From JBOGXA01 sp050694175 (GTDB lineage: Bacteria; Actinomycetota; CADDZG01; WHSQ01), in assembly GCA_050694175.1 (NCBI GenBank), contig JBOGXA010000009.1, positions 1-64,000 on the forward strand: 64,000 nucleotides of DNA. The letters run 5' to 3'. Under the pieces are notes generated by a model that was not told where the DNA came from, did no database searches, and saw only the letters and a program-made list of their open reading frames with translations. Position numbers and translations under genes: made by a program. Numbering within the stretch: position 1 is the first letter of the stretch; every line of letters begins with the position of its first letter. Positions 57,956 through 64,000 of this stretch are shown piece by piece.

Positions 57956-58638
57956 CTACCTCAGTTTAGGCAGGATGCTGTCTTTGTAGAAATGGAAGAA
58001 GCCCTCTTGGTCCGGGCCGATCTGATGGATCCAGATGTGATCGAAGCCGGCGTCGACGAACCTCTGGATGCCCTCGAGATGGCGCCGCGGATCCGGGCCG
58101 TGAAGCACGTTCTCGGCGGCGTCACCGGCATCGATCATCTCAGCCGCCTGCTGGAAGTGCGTTGGGAGCGGGAGCTCCTGCATCAGCCGGCCCGCGACGC
58201 CCGCAACGGGCCACTGCTCGTAGACCGTGCGCCGGGCCTGTTCTTCATCGGCCGCCCAACACACATTCACTTCTGCATAGCGCGGTTTGCCCGCCCCTCC
58301 TGCATCGTCGAATCGCGCAAGCACCTCGGCGTCCGGGGTGAGCCCGATGAACGCATCACCCACCCGTCCGGCTAACGCCACCGACTTGGAACCGCTCCCC
58401 GCAACCGCGATCGGCACGGGCTGGTCGGGCAGGTCGTAGAGCCGGGCGCCCTCGACGGTGTAGTGCGTGCCATGGTGGCTCTTGAGGCCGCCCTCCCACA
58501 GCTTGCGGAGCACCTCGATGGCCTCCTCGAGCATCTCCAGGCGAACGAGAAGCCTGCTTCCTCCGCGGCGCGCGCCCACCGAACGAGGTCCTGGGGTGAG
58601 TGTTCCTCGCTCGACAGCTTGTATCCATACTTGATCAC
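57956..58638 (-). pseudogene. F420-dependent LLM oxidoreductase with an internal deletion
   Basis: The first 33 codons (from the ATG at 58638) match the N-terminus of F420-dependent glucose-6-phosphate dehydrogenase-like LLM enzymes (IKYGYKLSSEEHSPQDLV, AEEAGFSFA). Near 58540 the homology jumps, in another frame, to the middle of the same protein (RLEMLEEAIEVLRKLWEGG) and continues to the end (GFDHIWIHQIGPDQEGFF). About 90 residues containing much of the cofactor pocket are gone. The 207-codon frame from 58579 therefore has an unrelated N-terminus and is not expected to be active. Confidence 0.8.
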
Positions 58639-58643
58639 GATCG

Positions 58644-59141
58644 CTACTTCATCGGCGCCGGCTGCCCGGGAAGATGCAGAAGGTTGTCGACGTCCACGAC
58701 TCCGGTGACCTTTCTTACTGCCTGTTCGAGCTCACTGCGCGTGCCCTCGTCGGGCACCTCGCCTCGCATGGCGATGATGCCGTACTCCGCGTTGACGTTG
58801 ATGCTCAGGTGTTGGTATCGCCCCATGACCTCGCTCTCCACTTTTGCGACCAGCGCCGGATCGTTAGGGGGAGGCACGTCGTCGCCGGAGGTCATGCGGC
58901 CCTTGAGGCCCGCGATGTCCGACGCGGCCCTGCGTCCGGTTCGCCCCACACCGCTCTTCGCCGTGCGAATCATCCCTCCCGTCTGACTCATCAGTCGGGA
59001 TCGGCGGCTCTTGCCTCGGTCGGGATCGAAGAGGTACGCAAGCAGCGCAACGGTGCACCCGCCGATGACGAACAGCCTGATCCTGCGGGCGCGCCCCCAT
59101 GCAACCTTTTTGCGACTGCGCGGTCGAATCGACTCCAGCAT
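58644..59141 (-). CDS. BON-domain membrane-anchored protein
   Basis: 165 residues from the ATG at 59141, which follows AAGGAGGG. A basic N-terminus precedes one hydrophobic helix (IRLFVIGGCTVALLAYLFDP) with the DPDRGKSRRSRL motif typical of short YtxH-like or BON proteins. The C-terminal BON domain (about 95-160: LVAKVESEVMGRYQHLSINV, GIIAMRGEVPDEGTRSELEQ) is thought to bind membranes or phospholipids. It lies just downstream of the LigD-like gene on the opposite strand. Confidence 0.85.
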   Translation of the reverse strand: MLESIRPRSRKKVAWGRARRIRLFVIGGCTVALLAYLFDPDRGKSRRSRLMSQTGGMIRTAKSGVGRTGRRAASDIAGLKGRMTSGDDVPPPNDPALVAKVESEVMGRYQHLSINVNAEYGIIAMRGEVPDEGTRSELEQAVRKVTGVVDVDNLLHLPGQPAPMK

Positions 59142-59295
59142 GGTTTCCCTCCTTGGGTTGTCTCGATGGTGCGATCTGCACCAGTAATGGGTTACCCCGC
59201 TCCCCGGTCGTGCAACCACGAATCGGGAAAGCTGCCATTCGAACAACCATAGGATGCTCGGATTGGTGCCCGCGACGATTGCGGAGGCGTAAGGG

Positions 59296-60216
59296 ATGGC
59301 GACGGCGCAACGTATCAAGGTCGGGCGACGTTCGATCGGCATCTCCAACCCCGACAAGCTCATGTTCCCCGATGACGGAATAACGAAGAAAGACCTCATC
59401 GACTACTACGAGCAGATCGCAGATGTGATGCTGCCGGAGATAAGAGGGCGGTTGCTCACCATGGAGCGCTTCCCCAACGGCATCGACGACAAGCGCTTCT
59501 TCCAAAAGGACATGTCCGACTACTTCCCCAGCTGGATGGATCGGATGACTGTCCCCAAGCACGGTGGTGGGCAGGTGACTCACGTGATCGCGAACGACAG
59601 GGCGGCTCTTGTCTACCTGGCTAACCAGGCCTGCATCACACTGCACATGGGGCTGAGCCGCAAGGACAGGATCGAGTACCCCGATCAGATGACTCTCGAC
59701 CTCGACCCGTCGATCACCGACTTCGATGAGGTTCGACGGACGGCTCTCGATCTCAAGGATGTACTGGACGACCTTGGCCTCTACTCCGTCGTGAAGACGA
59801 GCGGCTCCCGAGGGCTCCACGTAACGAGTCCACTGGATCGCAAGGAGGACTTCACGACGGTCCGCGGGTTCTCTCGGACCCTCGCATCGTTCATGGCCGA
59901 GCAATATCCCGACCGGCTGACCGTCGAAGGCCGCAAGGACAAACGCCGGGACCGCATCTTTGTCGATTGGATGCGCAACGCCAACGGCCAGACGGCCGTC
60001 GCCCCGTTCGCGGTCAGGGCCCTCCCCGGCGCCCCGATCGCGATGCCGCTATCGTGGGAAGAGGTGGCTGATCCGGGGCTGTCGCCTCAGGACTACCGGA
60101 TGAAGCAGGTGATGCGAGAAACGCCTGCTAATAAGGACTCGTGGAAGGGCTGGCGCCGCAGAGCCCGGTCCCTCAAAGATCCCGCCCGCCGGCTCGAAAG
60201 ACTGATGTCGGGATGA
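59296..60216 (+). CDS. ligD: LigD-type primase-polymerase (non-homologous end joining)
   Basis: 306 residues, a stand-alone polymerase domain of DNA ligase D. Such enzymes fill gaps at double-strand breaks, preferring ribonucleotides. NPDKLMFPDDGITKKDLIDY opens the domain; the catalytic Asp pair lies in MTLDLDPS; the later Asp is in DRIFVDWMRNA; and SGSRGLHVTSPL contains the catalytic SGSRG-x-H loop. No ligase or 3'-phosphoesterase domain is attached, and no Ku gene is in the window. ATG at 59296 after TAAGGG. A long hairpin follows the stop. Confidence 0.92.
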   Translation: MATAQRIKVGRRSIGISNPDKLMFPDDGITKKDLIDYYEQIADVMLPEIRGRLLTMERFPNGIDDKRFFQKDMSDYFPSWMDRMTVPKHGGGQVTHVIANDRAALVYLANQACITLHMGLSRKDRIEYPDQMTLDLDPSITDFDEVRRTALDLKDVLDDLGLYSVVKTSGSRGLHVTSPLDRKEDFTTVRGFSRTLASFMAEQYPDRLTVEGRKDKRRDRIFVDWMRNANGQTAVAPFAVRALPGAPIAMPLSWEEVADPGLSPQDYRMKQVMRETPANKDSWKGWRRRARSLKDPARRLERLMSG

Positions 60217-60341
60217 CGACCTCTCGGATCACTGGACAGGTGCGTCGAGGCAACCTCCGCGAATGCCCGCACCGGAAGGAGGCACCCTCGTCCCATGGAC
60301 GACGTCGAGAGCTCATTCTCGGAGTTTTCCTAACCGCAGGC

Positions 60342-60373
60342 GCTGTGGGGGGAGCTGAAGCTCCCCCCACAGC
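60342..60373. terminator. Perfect long hairpin between convergent genes
   Basis: GCTGTGGGGGGAGCT and AGCTCCCCCCACAGC form a perfect 15-bp stem around GA. It lies between ligD (ends 60216) and the membrane protein (ends 60390, minus), where it can stop transcription from both sides. No T run. Confidence 0.55.
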
Positions 60374-60389
60374 TGTGAGTTGACCCCCT

Positions 60390-61214
60390 CTAACGAACCG
60401 TGCGACCCGTCCGCTCGGGCTCCTCAAGCGTGACTTCTCGCGTTTCTCGTGGATCGGCTCCGCCCGGCTCGGTCGCACCGGTGCGAAGCTGCTCCCGGCG
60501 CGCCTCTGCGCGCTGCCGGATTCGCTCCTTTGCGCCCTGAGCCTCTTGACGGATCACATGCGATTCCTGCTCGGCGCGGTCTGCGGCTCGCTCCCAGTAA
60601 CGACGCATGACCGGAATGCCGGCAACTCCGATGGAGATCACGGCGACTCCCACGACGATCGCGAGCAGAGCATAGAAAAGACCCGTCACAATCGCGGGCG
60701 CGATCTCGAGCTGATCCAGCGCAGCGAAGACTGCGATAGCCAGGATTGCGACGCTCGCTCCGACCGCCAGCCCGCGTCCGTAGCTGAGACTGCCGAGGGA
60801 TGCCTCCACTATCTCCTTCACAGCGGCCGCTATCGCGGCTCCCACGACGAGAATGACGATGGCGGCGAACACTTTGGGCAGGTAGGCAATGGTGCCCCGG
60901 ATCAGTTCGCTGACCGGATTTGGTCCAAAGACCCCAAATGCCAGCTGAAGCACGAACAGCATCAGGGCATAGAACACGACCTTGCCCAACAACCCGGATG
61001 CGTCGTAGTTCGAGCGGGCGAGGGCCCGCCCAACACCGCCCCTCTCAACGGCTCTGTCGAACCCAACTCTTTCCAACACCCGGTCGACGACCTTCCCGAT
61101 CGCCTTTGCGACGAAATAGCCGATCACGAGTATCAGCAAGAAGCCGAGCAGCCTGGGCAGGAACTCTGCGATCGCGGCCCATGCATCACCCAAACCATCA
61201 CGAAACTCATCCAC
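60390..61214 (-). CDS. Conserved-TM-helix membrane protein, MscS-like
   Basis: About 274 residues from the GTG at 61214 (GGGGGT 8 nt upstream); a TTG at 61274 is an alternative. Four or five hydrophobic helices; two copies of the conserved TM-helix repeat of small mechanosensitive-channel-like proteins (LPRLLGFLLILVIGYFVAKA and LPKVFAAIVILVVGAAIAAA). The charged C-terminal tail (RAEQESHVIRQEAQGAKERI and onward) is coiled. The beta domain of MscS is missing, so this may be a channel-like subunit or regulator and not a true MscS. Confidence 0.8.
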   Translation of the reverse strand: MDEFRDGLGDAWAAIAEFLPRLLGFLLILVIGYFVAKAIGKVVDRVLERVGFDRAVERGGVGRALARSNYDASGLLGKVVFYALMLFVLQLAFGVFGPNPVSELIRGTIAYLPKVFAAIVILVVGAAIAAAVKEIVEASLGSLSYGRGLAVGASVAILAIAVFAALDQLEIAPAIVTGLFYALLAIVVGVAVISIGVAGIPVMRRYWERAADRAEQESHVIRQEAQGAKERIRQRAEARREQLRTGATEPGGADPRETREVTLEEPERTGRTVR

Positions 61215-61612
61215 GTGGAATGACCCCCTAACTAGGTGGAGAAGTGCCAGCTCCCCGGTTGGAAGCGCACTCAAGATGACCCCTTACGAATTCCCTCCCC
61301 CCTGCTCGTCTAAACGCGGCTGAGCGCCAGCCGCGAGGTCCGGCGGTCGCATCGAATGGCGTTTGCCGTATGACGAAGCTAGGGTGCCGCGCTGTTCTCG
61401 GGGTCGAGAGTGCTCCTCCAACCCCGCGCCTCCCCTTCTTCCACTAGGCGTCAAGACTTTTTCGCGCTCTGTTAATCCTTGGCCCCCACCATGGTGGGCA
61501 TGCAAGCCGTCTCAGCCGGCAGGTCCACAGGCCGCCTGCGCGTGCTCCATCTCGACGTCGTCGCCGCGCACCGACGGACCTACGCCTCGGCCCCCGTTCC
61601 GGTTGCAATGCC
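61215..61612. other. Intergenic region without a recognised gene
   Basis: About 400 nt between the MscS-like gene and the GDPD gene. It holds a 14-bp perfect palindrome CCCACCATGGTGGG (61485-61498). I see no RNA gene, repeat or convincing small gene. Confidence 0.4.
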
Positions 61613-62899
61613 ATGAGCTCGGAGCGATTCGAAATCATCGCTCACCGCGGTGCGTCTGGGTATGCCCCCGAGAACACCGCGGCCGCCTTCGATCTTGCGC
61701 TCGAGCTGGGCGCCACGGCCATCGAGATCGACGTCCAGATGACTCGCGATGGCCATCTAATCGTGTGGCACGACGACACCACCGACCGTACCGGTCGGTG
61801 TGCGACGGCCGTCCGAAGCGCACGAGTAGGAGATCTGACGCTCGCCGAGTTGCGCTCTTATGACATCGGACGCTGGTTCAACGACGGCTTCCCTCTGCTC
61901 GCAGACCCTCGCTTCGCGAACCTGTCGCCGATGACACTGGACGAGGTTGTGAGTAGATACGGCGACGAATTGCCGCTCTTCATCGAGCCCAAGGGGGTCC
62001 CGGCATGCCCCGGAATGCTCCATGAGCTGGTTCGCTGCCTGTGCTCCGCAACCGGGAGTCACAATCACGCAGTGCTTGCTTACCAGCCGCGCAGCCTCGA
62101 GGCGATACAAGAGCAATGTCCGGAGATAGTCCGAGTTCTGTTGCTCGATCGCATCCACCGGGCCCCCGACTTACATGTGGCCACAGCCGCGCGCATCGGT
62201 GCGCGTCTAAGCCCCCACAAGGACCTCGTAGATACCCGTCTCGTCGCGCAGGCTCATTGGAATGATGTCGCCGTTTACCCCCACACCGTCAACCATCCGG
62301 GCGAGATCAGACGCCTCGTGGAAGTGGGAGTCGACGGGGTCATTACCGACCTGCCCGACCATGCATTGCTGGTGCGAGGGAGGCTGACGGGACAACTATC
62401 GCCCGCCGTGCCGGCATCGCGTACTCGTCGGAGACTAGGGCGCCTCTGGACGATCGAAGAAGCTCATGATGCGAGCACTGAACATGAGGTCTCCCGACAC
62501 CTTCAGTTTCCCCGCCATGAACAGCTGAGGGCCCTGGGCTCGGCCCCCCACCAGCTTGGCGAAGGAGACGATGTCGGTTGTGATCGCGACCTTCGGCGCG
62601 TCCGTGCGACCTTTGTCGACCGCGCACGTCCCATTCGAGATGGTGACCGCGTACGCGTGCTCCGTACCCTCGTCGGCGATCACGAACTGAACGATCGCGT
62701 CGACTCCCTTGGCCTTGTCGGGCAAAAACCTTTGCTTCATGCCCTCGAAGATGCGATCGAGGACTGCCTCGGTGCCCGTGGCCCTAACGACCTGGGCAAT
62801 CTGCTCGTCGTCCGCAACCGCCACCAGGCCCGCGAACTGCTCCGGAGTTACCTGGGCCGGATCAATTACCGGATCAGACATCGTTACCTCCCGTCGTGA
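61613..62899 (+). CDS. Glycerophosphodiester phosphodiesterase whose frame runs into an antisense gene
   Basis: The first 265 codons (to about 62410) are a complete GDPD domain: IIAHRGASGYAPENTAAAF with the catalytic His, ATAIEIDVQMTRDG with metal acids, LIVWHDDTTDRT with the second His, and LFIEPKG. This enzyme cleaves glycerophosphodiesters to glycerol-3-phosphate and an alcohol. The frame then stays open for about 160 codons opposite the SCP2 gene to 62899. That segment has no protein-like pattern and mirrors the coding of the SCP2 gene, so the natural stop was probably lost. Start ATG at 61613. Confidence 0.85.
   Translation: MSSERFEIIAHRGASGYAPENTAAAFDLALELGATAIEIDVQMTRDGHLIVWHDDTTDRTGRCATAVRSARVGDLTLAELRSYDIGRWFNDGFPLLADPRFANLSPMTLDEVVSRYGDELPLFIEPKGVPACPGMLHELVRCLCSATGSHNHAVLAYQPRSLEAIQEQCPEIVRVLLLDRIHRAPDLHVATAARIGARLSPHKDLVDTRLVAQAHWNDVAVYPHTVNHPGEIRRLVEVGVDGVITDLPDHALLVRGRLTGQLSPAVPASRTRRRLGRLWTIEEAHDASTEHEVSRHLQFPRHEQLRALGSAPHQLGEGDDVGCDRDLRRVRATFVDRARPIRDGDRVRVLRTLVGDHELNDRVDSLGLVGQKPLLHALEDAIEDCLGARGPNDLGNLLVVRNRHQARELLRSYLGRINYRIRHRYLPS
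62435..62881 (-). CDS. SCP2 sterol-binding-like domain protein
   Basis: 148 residues. The SCP2 fold covers about residues 30-145 (IFEGMKQRFLPDKAKG, VIADEGTEHAYAVTISNG, KVAITTDIVSFAKLVGG, LFMAGKLKVSGDLMFSARI), a lipid-binding pocket. In actinobacteria such domains are linked to sterol and fatty-acid metabolism. The start is the ATG at 62881, directly after GGGAGGTAACG; longer forms are unnecessary. It converges with, and is overlapped by, the open frame of the GDPD gene. Confidence 0.87.
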   Translation of the reverse strand: MSDPVIDPAQVTPEQFAGLVAVADDEQIAQVVRATGTEAVLDRIFEGMKQRFLPDKAKGVDAIVQFVIADEGTEHAYAVTISNGTCAVDKGRTDAPKVAITTDIVSFAKLVGGRAQGPQLFMAGKLKVSGDLMFSARIMSFFDRPEAP

Positions 62900-63012
62900 T
62901 GGTCTCTGGAGCGATGATTCTCCCGGCGTCGCCCACTTCCTTCCCGCGAGCTCAATGTCCGACATTCGAATGGTTGGTAGCCTCCTCCCTTGACCCAGAC
63001 TGGGAAGCGACC

Positions 63013-63738
63013 ATGAGTCTCGCCGACCTGGAAAACGACGTCCTCAAGAGCCTCGGAGCACTCGGGGGCGTCCTGACCGCGGAGAGCACACTCGCCGGGG
63101 GGCTCAAGAAAATCACCCAGCTCGCCGCCGAGATGGTTCCGGGTGCGGATCACGTCGGTATCTCCCTGTTAGAGGGCGGCCCGGTAGAGACAATGGGCTC
63201 TTCGGACGGCATCGCCCGTACCGTCGACGAGATACAGCACAAGGCCGGGGAGGGGCCCTGCCTGGAATCAATTGAGCAAGACGACGTCTTCCGGGTCGAC
63301 GACCTCGACCGGGACGAGCGGTGGAAGAGCTTCGCAGCAGAGGTGCGCGCGCAGACCCCGGTCCGCAGCATCCTGGCGATCGTGCTCTGCCTGGGAGACA
63401 GCTCCATCGGGGCGCTCAACCTGTACGGCGACAAGGTCAAAGCATTCACCAACGACGATCACGGCATTGCGGCCATATTCGCATCTCAGGCCGCAGTCGT
63501 CCTTGCGGCCACCAAGCGGCGCGAGGACGATGCCCTGAAGATCCAGAACCTCCGGCAAGCCCTCAGCTCCCGCGACGTGATCGGTCAAGCCAAAGGAATC
63601 CTGATGGCGCGCGAGAGCTGTACGGACGAGGAGGCGTTCGCCATGCTGAGCGCCGCTTCCCAGAAGCTAAACGTGAAGCTGCGCGAGATCGCTCAGCTCG
63701 TAATCGACGACATCGAATCCGAGGCCGGATCTCGATAG
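63013..63738 (+). CDS. GAF-ANTAR transcription antitermination regulator
   Basis: 241 residues. The GAF domain (about 20-165) has AAEMVPGADHVGISLLEGG and HKAGEGPCLESIEQDDV; the ANTAR domain (about 172-236) has LRQALSSRDVIGQAKGILMA, with the QAKGILM signature, and DEEAFAMLSAASQKLNVKL. ANTAR proteins bind paired hairpins in RNA to prevent termination. Such GAF-ANTAR proteins are numerous in actinobacteria and sense stress or ligands through GAF. The ATG at 63013 is preferred because the domain begins there. Confidence 0.92.
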   Translation: MSLADLENDVLKSLGALGGVLTAESTLAGGLKKITQLAAEMVPGADHVGISLLEGGPVETMGSSDGIARTVDEIQHKAGEGPCLESIEQDDVFRVDDLDRDERWKSFAAEVRAQTPVRSILAIVLCLGDSSIGALNLYGDKVKAFTNDDHGIAAIFASQAAVVLAATKRREDDALKIQNLRQALSSRDVIGQAKGILMARESCTDEEAFAMLSAASQKLNVKLREIAQLVIDDIESEAGSR

Positions 63739-63750
63739 TGGGTCGAGGAT

Positions 63751-64000
63751 CTAGTCCGGATACACGGTCACTTCGGAAGCCTTGACCGACACCCAGATGT
63801 CGTCACCGCGGCGTAGCGACATCTGATCGACTGCCCGACGCGTGATCTCGGCGACTATTGGGATGGTGCCCTCCACCCGTGCGCGCACTCGCTCGCCGTC
63901 GGTGTCGAGCGCGCCGAGGTGACCGCGCCACACGTTGCGCGGACTCCCTTCCGGTCGTGTTCGGTGAAGGGCGACCGCACGAGGATGGATGACCGCGAAG
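63751..64000 (-). CDS. C-terminal end of a ModC-type ABC transporter ATPase (cut by window)
   Basis: The last 82 codons of a protein that continues past the right edge. FAVIHPRAVALHRTRPEGSP is the end of a ModC- or PotA-like ATPase, and the segment from NVWRGHLGALDTDGERV to VTVYPD is a TOBE/molbindin domain that binds oxyanions (molybdate or tungstate). The ATPase itself is outside. Stop at 63751. It is convergent with the GAF-ANTAR gene. A molybdate supply fits the MoaD-like protein near 7 kb, but no direct link is shown. Confidence 0.75.
   Translation of the reverse strand, partial: FAVIHPRAVALHRTRPEGSPRNVWRGHLGALDTDGERVRARVEGTIPIVAEITRRAVDQMSLRRGDDIWVSVKASEVTVYPD

Noticed and set aside
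61485..61498. CCCACCATGGTGGG as a terminator or operator
   Set aside because: No flanking T run, no second copy, and it is 115 nt from the nearest start codon. It may be chance in GC-rich DNA.

Overview
The window is high-GC bacterial chromosome, densely packed with genes and read on both strands. Several features together point to an actinomycetote, probably a deep or uncultured lineage: a SufB/SufD/Rieske/SufC/SufS/SufU iron-sulfur assembly set, a TIGR03086-type (mycothiol isomerase-like) protein, an F420-dependent LLM oxidoreductase relic, CGNR-type and GAF-ANTAR regulators, DUF4012, and many genes with a TAnnnT hexamer 6-8 nt before the start codon and no Shine-Dalgarno sequence (leaderless-type starts). 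I cannot name the genus. I saw no rRNA, tRNA, CRISPR array, transposase or prophage.

Layout. 1-8.4 kb holds housekeeping and stress genes: Cu/Zn and Fe/Mn superoxide dismutases, a principal-type sigma factor, an Lrp-type sensor domain, ThiI, an aldehyde dehydrogenase with an unusual MoaD-like protein, and a rhodanese. 8.4-23.7 kb is a surface-glycan locus: an ArsR-like regulator facing a GT-C-like membrane glycosyltransferase across two palindromes, an ABC-2 polysaccharide exporter pair, four sulfotransferases, a family 2 glycosyltransferase, DUF4012, an alkaline-phosphatase-superfamily lipoprotein and a WbaP-type initiating sugar transferase. Together they look like a pathway that starts a glycan on undecaprenyl phosphate, extends it, exports it and sulfates it. 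23.9-31.3 kb carries the suf genes, split by an EamA transporter and a decayed DUF559 gene. Each half has the same GTTAGG-N4-CCTAAC palindrome in its promoter region, resembling a DtxR/IdeR iron box.

31.4-43 kb is mixed metabolism and signalling: a PIG-L deacetylase, a universal stress protein, a diguanylate cyclase, a DNA-binding-free response regulator, a PLP decarboxylase, an antiporter, an extradiol dioxygenase-like protein and aconitase. 43.0-46.8 kb is a gene set read in one direction: OmpR-type regulator, histidine kinase, two exported acidic-repeat proteins sharing a CX10C motif (C-DEAE-x3-DPR-C), and a small secreted protein, closed by a strong terminator. I regard this as the best candidate for an undescribed system.

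46.8-64 kb is accessory: a frameshifted dienelactone hydrolase, a flavin reductase-like membrane protein, an ECF sigma factor with its zinc anti-sigma factor, a 36-residue membrane peptide, a cation efflux protein, an amidase, a CPBP protease, an acyltransferase, a ferritin-like protein, an internally deleted F420 oxidoreductase, a stand-alone LigD polymerase domain, a GDPD whose frame runs into an antisense SCP2 gene, a GAF-ANTAR regulator and the end of a ModC-type ATPase. Four decayed or frameshifted genes in 64 kb suggest either active gene loss or some assembly errors.
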